A DNA stretch of 57,276 bases from Elusimicrobiaceae bacterium (lineage in GTDB: Bacteria; Elusimicrobiota; Elusimicrobia; Elusimicrobiales; Elusimicrobiaceae): positions 1 to 57,276 of the forward strand of contig JAFVWP010000013.1 of the NCBI GenBank assembly GCA_017501565.1. Reading direction: 5' to 3'. Position numbers and translations under genes: made by a program. This document shows positions 32,936-39,800 of the stretch, piece after piece (position 1 is the stretch's first letter; the number at the start of each line of letters is the position of its first letter). A model generated the notes under the pieces. The model did no database searches, was not told where the DNA came from, and saw nothing but the letters and a program-made list of their open reading frames with translations.

Positions 32936-33882
32936 AAATGCTCCTGTCCTACTTTCATGATAAAGTTCCACTCATAGCGGTCCTTAGGCGCGCAGACGGC
33001 GGCGCGGCGAATTTTATGAGCTACATACAAATCATCATAAATCCCGGTGCAAGGCTCTAAAGCGATGTTGTAGTCACCGCGGTAGCCGCCTTGGGTTTTC
33101 CATACGCCCAAGTAAGGCACTTTGTCGCTGTCGTAGTGATAGGTTAAACTATCGCCATTATCTGCATGATAAATCCCGCACCAACCGCGGGTATTGGGCG
33201 CGGTAAAATAAAATTTTTCGCAAGAGTTATCCGTTACGGGCTGTGTGGCGGAAAGGTCTATCTGCTCTCCGTTGGTGCTAAAGGTGAGCGGGTAGCGGTG
33301 GCGCGAACCCCAAGGGCCTAAATTTTTGGTGGAATGTTCCACGCTGATAACTTCGCTTAAATTTTCCGGCGTAAGCAAAATGGTGGCGGTGGAGCAATTG
33401 AGCAGGCAGTGCGGCGTCCAAATAAACTCAAAAGGCTCTTGCGATAAATTCTCCAAGGTGTAGCGCATTTGCACTTCTTGTCCTTGAAGGGTTAATTCGC
33501 GGATAAACTTATAGGGCAGATGCGGGCTTTGCACCCAAGCGGTTATGCCGTTGCCGTTGGGGTGGATAAAGTGCTCCCATTTTAAGGCCCATACTTCTCC
33601 ATGGTCCGGAATGGGCACTCCTTTATAAGTGCCGTCCGGATAAGGGCAAGCATCAATAGAAGGTAATACTTCATCAAAGCCGCTGCTGTCGTAGGCACTA
33701 AAGGCCGCGCCGTAGGGGGGCGGGGTAAGCGTATCTTCTTTAGCTTGAAAGAGAAATTCTCTTTGTGTGTCTTTTTTAAACAGGCTTACCATTTTGCACG
33801 CATAATCGGGCAAAAAAGTAAGCGCAAGAAATTCGTTTTCCAATGTGATGGCGGGCAGGCTTTTAAATAATGTTTTTTTCAT
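32932..33882 (-). CDS. galM: Aldose 1-epimerase (galactose mutarotase-like)
   Basis: 316-residue beta-sandwich sugar-mutarotase fold. Recognisable pieces are GFDEVLPSIDACPY, IPDHGEVWAL (His of the active site), FEFIWTPHCLLNC (second His region) and the late acidic residue in NIALEPCTG. It converts beta- to alpha-galactose, the form used by galactokinase, and is the first gene of the operon. The sequence is more like the YeaD/LacX-type branch than E. coli GalM, so other hexoses are possible. The start follows AGGGGA. Confidence 0.82.
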   Translation of the reverse strand: MKKTLFKSLPAITLENEFLALTFLPDYACKMVSLFKKDTQREFLFQAKEDTLTPPPYGAAFSAYDSSGFDEVLPSIDACPYPDGTYKGVPIPDHGEVWALKWEHFIHPNGNGITAWVQSPHLPYKFIRELTLQGQEVQMRYTLENLSQEPFEFIWTPHCLLNCSTATILLTPENLSEVISVEHSTKNLGPWGSRHRYPLTFSTNGEQIDLSATQPVTDNSCEKFYFTAPNTRGWCGIYHADNGDSLTYHYDSDKVPYLGVWKTQGGYRGDYNIALEPCTGIYDDLYVAHKIRRAAVCAPKDRYEWNFIMKVGQEHL

Positions 33883-33899
33883 AAATCCCCTGTAAAGCT

Positions 33900-33908
33900 A
33901 TCATAGCA
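33900..33908 (-). promoter_or_regulatory. Extended -10 of the gal operon
   Basis: Minus strand TGC-TATGAT, 17 nt upstream of the galM start codon, with AGGGGA between. No inducer-responsive operator palindrome stands out. Confidence 0.5.
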
Positions 33909-33940
33909 CTTTCTGTTTGTGCAGAAAAGCAAACCGGCAA

Positions 33941-33966
33941 GAAAAAACGCGGCCTTTCCGGCCGCG
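33941..33966 (-). terminator. Terminator of cdd
   Basis: Stem CGCGGCC/GGCCGCG with loop TTTCC, running into a T-run on the minus strand. Confidence 0.85.
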
Positions 33967-33976
33967 CTTTTGGGTG

Positions 33977-34411
33977 TTATTCACAAATTTTCGGAAAAGG
34001 GTACGGCATAAAATCTTTCAATTTTTTCTTAAAAATTTTCCGTTCGCCTTTTTTCGGTGCCGAAATCATCAACATGGGCATATCCTGATCCATAAATTCG
34101 GTCATTACCTGGCGGCAGGCTCCGCAAGGGGTGCCGAAATCGGACCCTTTTATTTCGTCGGTGCAGAGCGCCATGGCGGCAAAACGGCGGTGCCCGTCGC
34201 TAACGGCTTTGAAAATAGCGTTTCTCTCGGCGCAAATGGTCAACCCGTAGGAAGAATTTTCTATATTGGTGCCGGCATAAATTTGCCCGTCTTCAGTCAG
34301 TACGGCGGCCCCCACTTTAAAATGAGAGTAGGGGGAATAAGAGTGTTTTTTGACTTTCACGGCCGCATCGGCCAAGGCTTCAATGGTATCTTTGGTTAAT
34401 TTTATGCTCAT
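33977..34411 (-). CDS. cdd: Cytidine deaminase
   Basis: 144 residues, the small homotetrameric class. Zinc site: Cys and Glu in TICAERNAIF, and CGACRQ (two Cys) in TPCGACRQVM; YSPYSHFKVGAAVL and GTNIENSSYG are substrate motifs. It deaminates cytidine and deoxycytidine to uridine forms. TAAAAT lies 6 nt before the ATG, so leaderless translation is likely; an AAAGG next to the ATG is too close for normal Shine-Dalgarno use. It may act with the nucleoside phosphorylase (9.2 kb) and the nucleoside porter (45.9 kb). Confidence 0.95.
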   Translation of the reverse strand: MSIKLTKDTIEALADAAVKVKKHSYSPYSHFKVGAAVLTEDGQIYAGTNIENSSYGLTICAERNAIFKAVSDGHRRFAAMALCTDEIKGSDFGTPCGACRQVMTEFMDQDMPMLMISAPKKGERKIFKKKLKDFMPYPFPKICE

Positions 34412-34417
34412 ACCTTT

Positions 34418-34423
34418 ATTTTA
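34418..34423 (-). promoter_or_regulatory. -10 element of cdd, 6 nt before ATG (predicted leaderless)
   Basis: Minus strand TAAAAT-AAAGGT-ATG. Confidence 0.5.
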
Positions 34424-34495
34424 TCTTTATAGACGAAAAAGTCAAGAAAAAACAGCATTAAAATTTTTTGTGATGCGACGGACATGCTTTTCTTT

Positions 34496-34504
34496 TGCTA
34501 CAAT
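34496..34504 (+). promoter_or_regulatory. Extended -10 of the SGNH hydrolase gene (predicted leaderless)
   Basis: TGC-TACAAT, then five bases (GTGGC), then ATG at 34510. No Shine-Dalgarno. Confidence 0.55.
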
Positions 34505-34509
34505 GTGGC

Positions 34510-35112
34510 ATGAAAAAAATAATTTTAATATTTAGCGTTGTTGTTTTGATTTATTTTATGGTAGGAAACAAAAAAACGACCATCAAAAATGTGGGAAATG
34601 CCGGTCAAGCAGTGGTGGCTTTTGGCGATAGCCTTTCTTACGGATACGGCGCCCCAAAGGGGCAGAGCTATCCGGACGTTTTGGGGCAAAAAATAAGTCG
34701 GCCTGTGGTGAATATGGGCCGTAACGGCGCAACGGCCGTTAGTGCTTTGCCCCGGTTGGACGAAGTATTGGCAGAAAACCCCTATATGGTGCTTATTGAG
34801 TATGGCGGAAATGATTTTATGCATGCGGTGCCTTTGAACGATACATTGACCGCCATAGAAAAAATGGTGGACGGAGTACAAGCAGCCGGTGCGGTGGCTG
34901 TGATTGTGGACACCGGGGGATATTACGGCATGAACAAATATACCAAGGCTTATAAAAAGATGGCGAAAGAGAAAGGAGCTGTTTTCGTCCCGGGTATTTT
35001 AAACGGCATAATGGGTGAGCGCGGATTGATGAGCGACCAAATTCACCCCAACGCAAAAGGGTATGCTATTGTAGCTGAAAAGGTATATAAAGAGATTAAG
35101 GGGTATTTATAA
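34510..35112 (+). CDS. SGNH/GDSL-family esterase (TesA-like)
   Basis: 200 residues. The N-terminal hydrophobic stretch IILIFSVVVLIYFMVG is a signal anchor, so the enzyme works in the periplasm or on the inner membrane. The four SGNH blocks are present: FGDSLSYG (nucleophile Ser41), GRNGATA (Gly), YGGND (Asn) and DQIHPNAKGY (Asp and His). Closest in pattern to TesA-type arylesterase/lysophospholipase. Substrate unknown. The start at 34510 is set by the -10 at 34499-34504; the frame opens five codons earlier, inside the -10. Confidence 0.88.
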   Translation: MKKIILIFSVVVLIYFMVGNKKTTIKNVGNAGQAVVAFGDSLSYGYGAPKGQSYPDVLGQKISRPVVNMGRNGATAVSALPRLDEVLAENPYMVLIEYGGNDFMHAVPLNDTLTAIEKMVDGVQAAGAVAVIVDTGGYYGMNKYTKAYKKMAKEKGAVFVPGILNGIMGERGLMSDQIHPNAKGYAIVAEKVYKEIKGYL

Positions 35113-35140
35113 AGGCTTTTTTCAGGTGCTTGTCTGGCGT

Positions 35141-35173
35141 ACACCGCATAAAATGCAAAGTTTTATGCGGTGT
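35141..35173. repeat. Palindromic repeat, family member A
   Basis: Perfect 13-bp arms ACACCGCATAAAA/TTTTATGCGGTGT around loop TGCAAAG. It shares layout (GC-rich outer stem, A4/T4 inner stem, loop ending AAAG) with three other copies in the window. No good T-run follows, so it is a weak terminator at best. Confidence 0.7.
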
Positions 35174-35213
35174 TACTTATATACTCAACGATTTTCCAAT
35201 GTTAGTTTTTTGC

Positions 35214-35246
35214 ACCCGGGGTAAATCATAAAGTTTTACCCCGGGT
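35214..35246. repeat. Palindromic repeat, family member B
   Basis: Perfect 12-bp arms ACCCGGGGTAAA/TTTACCCCGGGT around a loop containing CATAAAG, followed by TGCTTTTTG. It lies 41 bp after member A, in the same intergenic space. Confidence 0.7.
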
Positions 35247-35301
35247 TGCTTTTTGGGTGATGAGAAAAAGTAACACTTTCTCCGTCGGATAAAAAAAAAG
35301 C

Positions 35302-35350
35302 TTGACTCGTTTTTTTTTTTTGATTTAATGGGAGTATATCCCATTAAATC
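35302..35350 (+). promoter_or_regulatory. Pilin-type promoter with 12-T spacer and start-site palindrome (copy 3)
   Basis: TTGACT (35302-35307), CG, 12 T's (35310-35321), GA, TTTAAT (35324-35329). The arms GATTTAATGGGA (35322-35333) and TCCCATTAAATC (35339-35350) form a perfect 12-bp inverted repeat around GTATA, extended to 18 bp by T/A tracts. Compared with copy 2 the four inner bases differ (GGGA for TAGC), and both arms changed together. Confidence 0.8.
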
Positions 35351-35367
35351 AAAAAAGGAGAGAACGT

Positions 35368-35943
35368 ATGAAAAAGCTGTCTAAAGTGGTATTAAAGCTG
35401 TTAAAACATAAAATAAGTAACCCTTGTTTAGAGCCTCAAAAAAGGAAAGATTCTGAGCAGAAATCACTCAGCATGACTCTTGGATTTGCAAAGGGTTTTA
35501 CACTTATTGAACTTTTGGTAGTTGTACTAATCATTGGTATTTTATCCGCAGTAGCTTTGCCGCAATATACAAAGGCGGTTACCAAAAGCCGTTTTGCTAC
35601 CCTAAAGCCATTGGTGAAATCTATTCACGAAGCACAACAACTTTATTATATGGCAAACGGGACTTACGCTACCAATTTTACGGATTTGAGTTTTCAGATT
35701 TCCGGGGAAAGCGGCTCTTATTCCGATAAAGCAAGAACTATACCTAATGGTGGTTGCGTGATTGAAGAAACCTATGTGTATTGTAAGCATGATGCAGTAC
35801 AGATGTCCTATTTAATTTTTCATAGCGGTACGCATGCGTGTGTTACTTACGAATTTACCCCTAATAAAAAAATAGCAGATGAAATCTGCCGGGCAGAAAC
35901 AGGTAGCGAAGATGACGGAAATGGCTGGTTCGTTTATAAATAA
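35368..35943 (+). CDS. Type IV pilin-like protein with a long leader (pilin 3)
   Basis: 191 residues. The leader before the processing site G/F is about 45 residues (basic, no membrane segment), against 4-11 in the other pilins here. The start is fixed by the promoter and the GGAG site just upstream; an internal ATG (35473, MTLGFAKG) would give an ordinary short leader but has no clear ribosome site. The mature part has the conserved helix with Glu5 and a distinct globular domain with Cys residues (GCVIEE, VYCKH, HACVT, EICRA). A CCCCCGC-type terminator follows. Confidence 0.9.
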   Translation: MKKLSKVVLKLLKHKISNPCLEPQKRKDSEQKSLSMTLGFAKGFTLIELLVVVLIIGILSAVALPQYTKAVTKSRFATLKPLVKSIHEAQQLYYMANGTYATNFTDLSFQISGESGSYSDKARTIPNGGCVIEETYVYCKHDAVQMSYLIFHSGTHACVTYEFTPNKKIADEICRAETGSEDDGNGWFVYK

Positions 35944-35945
35944 AA

Positions 35946-35970
35946 ACCCCCGCGTTTAGGCGGGGGTGTT
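35946..35970. terminator. Pilin-type bidirectional terminator (copy 3)
   Basis: Stem ACCCCCGC/GCGGGGGT, with TTTTTA on the minus strand. It serves both pilin 3 and the converging operon that ends at 35975. Confidence 0.88.
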
Positions 35971-35974
35971 AAAC

Positions 35975-36373
35975 TTATTTGTCGGCGCCGCAGCACTTTT
36001 TATACTTTTTGCCGCTACCGCAAGGGCAAGGGTCATTACGTCCGATGCGCGGCCCTTCATGTACGAAGGTTTCCACTTTCGGGGTTGCTCCCGCATTTTC
36101 GGCTTTCAGTTCCGCTTCGTGTTCTTTCATCCATTTTTTCATTTGGCGGATACTTTTAAAATCTACGCCGTCTTTTTCCATGCGTTTGGCAATGTCAATG
36201 AAACGTTGTTTGATTTGCGGGTCTTTGAGTTTGCCTTTAATCATAGCGGGCAAAGCATCAATTTCACGCTCAATGCGCTCTTCAATTGTTTCCTTTTTTT
36301 TCTTTTCCGCTTTGGGCGCGGTGTTTTGTTCGGCGCCTTGCTCGGCGGTTTTCTTCTTAAACGGATTCCACAT
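35975..36373 (-). CDS. SEC-C motif protein
   Basis: 132 residues: Lys/Glu-rich helical part (about 10-100, probable coiled coil) and a C-terminal SEC-C zinc motif, [19 protein letters not shown], identical in pattern to the C-terminus of SecA that binds SecB and ribosomes. Function unknown; stand-alone SEC-C proteins have been linked to translation or export quality control in some bacteria. It has its own AAGGAG site and is the last gene of the M23-ATPase-ATPase-SEC-C run. Confidence 0.85.
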   Translation of the reverse strand: MWNPFKKKTAEQGAEQNTAPKAEKKKKETIEERIEREIDALPAMIKGKLKDPQIKQRFIDIAKRMEKDGVDFKSIRQMKKWMKEHEAELKAENAGATPKVETFVHEGPRIGRNDPCPCGSGKKYKKCCGADK

Positions 36374-36399
36374 ACAAATTACAACTCCTTAGATATAAA

Positions 36400-36963
36400 T
36401 TAGTGAAGTAAATTCTCCACGAAATTTTTAATAATTTCCGCCTTTTCAAAATAATGGTCTTTGCCGGGTACGACCAAGCGGTTGGGGTGTTTTTCCCAAA
36501 GGTTTAAGATTTTTTCGTCCAAGGCAACGGCTTGCTCCAGGGTTTCGGTGCGGACATTGCTGGATTGATAAAAATCTTTTTTGAGCGGGGGGGATAAATG
36601 CAACACCGCATCATAGCGGCTGAGTTCGGCTTCCAACGTGGTGCCCATCGCTTTGAAAAAATCTTCCGGTCCGTTGGGCCAATAGCCTGCGCCGTCAATA
36701 GAACCGCGGTCACATACGATGATTTGGGCATCGGAGGTTACTTCGGCTAAATGTTCCAATTGGTGTACGCAATAAAAAATAATATGTTGCGCGTGTTCAA
36801 TATGTTTGGGGCTGTTGTCTTTGCGCGGAAAGCCGCCGCTATAAATGAGCGTGGCCGCTTCTTGCACAATTTCAATTTTACTGCCGAATGTTTCTTTCAA
36901 AATAGACAACGCCGTCGTTTTGCCGCCGCTGGGGCCGCCGGTAAGCACAATTTTCTTTTTCAT
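36400..36963 (-). CDS. P-loop ATPase/kinase, NadR/Ttd14-like AAA domain (copy B)
   Basis: 187 residues, a single P-loop domain: Walker A TGGPSGGKTT (8-17), Walker-B-like IIVCDRGS and a Lys/Arg-rich end. Its start overlaps the end of copy A as ATGA. About 60% identical by eye to copy A over the full length, including the shared ETFGS, SGGFPRKD, GTTLEAELSRYDAV and FYQS stretches. The family (AAA_28) is related to nucleoside/NadR kinases; substrate unknown. A retained tandem pair suggests either a heterodimer or two related substrates. Confidence 0.82.
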   Translation of the reverse strand: MKKKIVLTGGPSGGKTTALSILKETFGSKIEIVQEAATLIYSGGFPRKDNSPKHIEHAQHIIFYCVHQLEHLAEVTSDAQIIVCDRGSIDGAGYWPNGPEDFFKAMGTTLEAELSRYDAVLHLSPPLKKDFYQSSNVRTETLEQAVALDEKILNLWEKHPNRLVVPGKDHYFEKAEIIKNFVENLLH

Positions 36964-37535
36964 TTTGTTTTCTCCTGGGGGAGCAAAGTATCAATAAAAT
37001 CTTTAATGATTCCAGCTTTTTGGAAAAAATGATTCATAGAAGGCAGTACCATTCTGTTGGGGTGTTTTTCCCAAATTTTCAAAATTTTGCGGTCAATGCC
37101 GGCCGCTTCTTCTAACGTTTCGGTGCGCACGCGGGTGGATTGGTAAAATTCTGCATTCAACGGGGGCGATAAGTGAATGACGGCGTCGTAGCGGCTGAGT
37201 TCGGCTTCCAACGTAGTGCCCACGTGGGCAAAAAAGTCATCAATGCCTTCCGGCCAATAGACGGCGGCATCTAAGGTGCCGCGGTCGCATACAATTAAGT
37301 CCGCGTTTGAAGTTTCCATGGCTAAATCTTCCATTTGGCGCGTGGCATAAAAAATAATGCGTTGGGCCGTGCGGACATGTTCGGGGCTGCCGTCTTTGCG
37401 CGGAAAGCCGCCGCTAAAAATCATGGTGGCCGCTTCCGGTACGACTTCAATGCGGCTGCCGAAAGTTTCTCTCAATACAGACAGAGCGGTGGTTTTGCCG
37501 CCGTTCGGCCCGCCGGTAAAAGCTATTCTTTTCAT
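36960..37535 (-). CDS. P-loop ATPase/kinase, NadR/Ttd14-like AAA domain (copy A)
   Basis: 191 residues, same fold as copy B: Walker A TGGPNGGKTT (7-16), IVCDRGTLDAAVYW, HLSPPLNAEFYQSTRVRTET. The start overlaps the end of the M23 peptidase gene by 4 bp. All key motif residues are intact in both copies, so neither looks like a pseudogene. The position after a periplasmic peptidase and before a SEC-C protein gives no clear pathway. Confidence 0.82.
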   Translation of the reverse strand: MKRIAFTGGPNGGKTTALSVLRETFGSRIEVVPEAATMIFSGGFPRKDGSPEHVRTAQRIIFYATRQMEDLAMETSNADLIVCDRGTLDAAVYWPEGIDDFFAHVGTTLEAELSRYDAVIHLSPPLNAEFYQSTRVRTETLEEAAGIDRKILKIWEKHPNRMVLPSMNHFFQKAGIIKDFIDTLLPQEKTK

Positions 37536-38818
37536 TTAGACTCCTCTGCTTCTTGGGCAGTTTGCGGCGCGGGATTTTGTTGGTTGCGCGCCTCATTTAA
37601 TGCTTTGAGATACAGGGTTTTCATATCTTCAAAGTCTTTGCGCTGTTCTTTAGGTACGGAACGCAGCGCGGAGTTGCGGTTCTTCATCTTTAAAAAGTCT
37701 ACAAATTTATTACGCTCTTTGATACGAAAATCTAAATGCGGCCCTGTGGATAAACCTGTATTGCCGACATAGGCAATCGTATCGCCTTGTTTTACTTTGG
37801 CCCCTTTTTTGGTCTTGCTGGCGTAACGGCTTAAGTGGCCGTAGGTGGTTACATAATTGTTGGCGTGGCGAAGCTCTACATATTTGCCGTATCCGCCTTT
37901 ATTGCCTACAAAGGTTACTACGCCGTCTGCGACTGCCTGAATAGGCGTACCCGTAGGGGCGGCATAGTCTATGCCCAAATGGGGGCGGCGAATGCGTAAA
38001 ATGGGGTGTAAGCGGCGCGGATTAAAGCGCGAAGTAATGCGCACTCCGCGAAAGCTGATGGGGGATTTTAAGAACATTTTTTTGCTGATTTTTCCGGTTT
38101 CGTCAAAAAATTCGTCATTGTAATAGAACGCATAATTTTCCCCGGTTATTTGTCCTTTATACATTGCCGCCACCAATTCTTGCCCGGTGATTTGTCCGTC
38201 TTCGGTAAAGTGTTCTTCCCAAACGGCGGCAAATTCGTCGCCGTTGCGGGTTTCGGTATTAAAGTCTATGTTCCAAGAGAAAGCATCGGTCAAATCCACA
38301 ATCAAAGCAATGGTGATGCCGTCTTTGAGCATGGAGTTAAAAAGAGAGCCTTCTATTTTTCCGGCGGTGCTTTTGATACGGGTCTTGATTTCCACTTCCG
38401 AAACCCCCGCCACCAATTTACCCCCCGCATCAGCCACAAAGTAGTGCGCCAAATCTTTGTGCAACAGCAACATGGCAAACTTTCCGTCTGTGGTGGTGGA
38501 AATAGAATACTTGTCTTGGTTTTGTAACTTGCGGGTATTTACGACAGAGTTTAATTTATCTACGATGGCGGAAACTTCGCGGTTTTCCAAGCCGGCTTCT
38601 TGCAAGGCTACATAAATGGGTTTTTGTTTAATGGTAAATTCTTCGGCATAGATTTCTTTTTCACGGGAGTTGATAAGCTCTTGCTCTTTTTTGTCTTTAG
38701 TGATTGTGATCGCCAAAAAAGTGGCAAGCGCAATTACGGCCAATGTTAAGATATAAAACATAACATCGTGGTAACGGCGATAGTGGCGGTTGAAAAAAGA
38801 AATCAGTTTTTCGTACAT
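37532..38818 (-). CDS. M23-family peptidoglycan endopeptidase (LytM domain)
   Basis: 428 residues with one N-terminal transmembrane helix (MFYILTLAVIALATFLAITI, about 20-39), a periplasmic region (about 60-270) and the LytM domain (about 275-385). Metal and catalytic motifs: RPHLGIDYAAPTGTP (His and Asp of HxxxD), TYGHL, and TGPHLDFRI, where Asp replaces the second His of the usual HLH; this HLD form is known in the family. It likely cleaves peptide cross-links for wall growth or divides with an activator. The Gln/Glu-rich tail is disordered. No ribosome site is visible and a strong hairpin lies directly upstream. Confidence 0.92.
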   Translation of the reverse strand: MYEKLISFFNRHYRRYHDVMFYILTLAVIALATFLAITITKDKKEQELINSREKEIYAEEFTIKQKPIYVALQEAGLENREVSAIVDKLNSVVNTRKLQNQDKYSISTTTDGKFAMLLLHKDLAHYFVADAGGKLVAGVSEVEIKTRIKSTAGKIEGSLFNSMLKDGITIALIVDLTDAFSWNIDFNTETRNGDEFAAVWEEHFTEDGQITGQELVAAMYKGQITGENYAFYYNDEFFDETGKISKKMFLKSPISFRGVRITSRFNPRRLHPILRIRRPHLGIDYAAPTGTPIQAVADGVVTFVGNKGGYGKYVELRHANNYVTTYGHLSRYASKTKKGAKVKQGDTIAYVGNTGLSTGPHLDFRIKERNKFVDFLKMKNRNSALRSVPKEQRKDFEDMKTLYLKALNEARNQQNPAPQTAQEAEESK

Positions 38819-38830
38819 AACTTAAGAAAT

Positions 38831-38856
38831 GGCGGCCGGACTTTTGCCCGGCCGCC
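38831..38856. terminator. Strong hairpin between ptb and the M23 gene
   Basis: Perfect 9-bp arms GGCGGCCGG/CCGGCCGCC. No T-run follows on the minus strand, so it may be an RNA-processing or partial-termination structure that lets ptb be expressed above the genes behind it. Confidence 0.55.
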
Positions 38857-38869
38857 GGGTATGAATGAA

Positions 38870-39787
38870 TTATTTTTGGTCTTTTAAGAAAGAGCACAAG
38901 GCAATAGCATTGAGCTTTACTTTCGGGTCATCGGCACGGGACGGCAAAATGACAGGGATTTTCGGCCCGACCAAAATGGCGGCCGCTTCCATTTGTTCGC
39001 CAAAGAAAGCCAAAGCTTTGTAGAGCGGGTTGGCGGCGTCTAAATCCGGCAACATCAAAATATCGGCATTGCCGGCTACCTGTTTGCCGGTGATGCCTTT
39101 TTCGGCGGCTCTTTGCGCAGACATGGAAATATAGAAATCATACGGCCCTTCCACCACACAACCGGTGATTTTTCCTTCCGCATTCATTTGGCTTAAAGCG
39201 GCGGCATCGGTTGTGGACGGAATTTTTTCATTTACTTTTTCTACCGGGCATACGCAAGCCACTTTGGGGGTTTCTAAGCCCAATTTGTGCATGGTGTTAA
39301 CGGCATTTTGAATGATTTTGGCCTTTTGTTCCAAGGTGGGCGCGATGACGACGGCCGAATCGGTAACGGCAAAAGGTTTGTGGTATTTGGGGGTGCTGTA
39401 AAGCACAAAGTGAGAAAGCAATGCCCCTTCCGGCACCAGGTTGGCTTCTTTATTTAAAATGGCTTTCATGTAATATTTGGTATCTACTAAACCTTTAATT
39501 AAGAAATCGCCTTTGCCGGCTAAAATTTGGTCCACAGCCAATTTGCACATGGTGGGGACGTCTTCGCAATCAATAAACTCAAATTTATCTTCGTTTAGGC
39601 CGGCTTTTTGCACCATTTCTTTCACTTGCGCCATCGGCCCGATCAAGATACCATGGGAAATAAGTCCGTTATCATCTGCCATTTTGATAGCTTCTAACGC
39701 TTCGGCATTGTTGGCACCGGGTACAACTACGCGGTTGGATTTACCTTTGACTTGGTTAATCAAGTCTTGAAAACTATTGAATTTCAT
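38870..39787 (-). CDS. ptb: Phosphate butyryltransferase (Ptb)
   Basis: 305 residues of the phosphotransacetylase family in its short, Ptb form. VVVPGANNAEALEAIKMA at the N-terminus, GPMAQVKEMVQ, ALLSHFVLYSTPKYHKP, AVTDSAVVIAPTLEQKA and the C-terminal GPKIPVILPSRADDPKVKL are typical. It converts an acyl-CoA (butyryl- or branched-chain acyl-CoA) plus phosphate to acyl phosphate. Followed by buk for ATP formation, so the pair is a substrate-level phosphorylation module. An AAGGAG site precedes the start. Confidence 0.93.
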   Translation of the reverse strand: MKFNSFQDLINQVKGKSNRVVVPGANNAEALEAIKMADDNGLISHGILIGPMAQVKEMVQKAGLNEDKFEFIDCEDVPTMCKLAVDQILAGKGDFLIKGLVDTKYYMKAILNKEANLVPEGALLSHFVLYSTPKYHKPFAVTDSAVVIAPTLEQKAKIIQNAVNTMHKLGLETPKVACVCPVEKVNEKIPSTTDAAALSQMNAEGKITGCVVEGPYDFYISMSAQRAAEKGITGKQVAGNADILMLPDLDAANPLYKALAFFGEQMEAAAILVGPKIPVILPSRADDPKVKLNAIALCSFLKDQK

Positions 39788-39800
39788 GTACTTGCTCCTT

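Noticed and set aside
37532..38818. Loss of a catalytic His in the M23 peptidase (HLD for HLH)
   Set aside because: The Asp form is a known variant that still ligates zinc, so it is not evidence for an inactive enzyme.
38831..38856. Full transcription terminator separating ptb from the M23 operon
   Set aside because: The 9-bp hairpin is strong but has no T-run in the transcription direction, and no promoter was found between it and the M23 start, so complete termination is unlikely; listed only as a hairpin.
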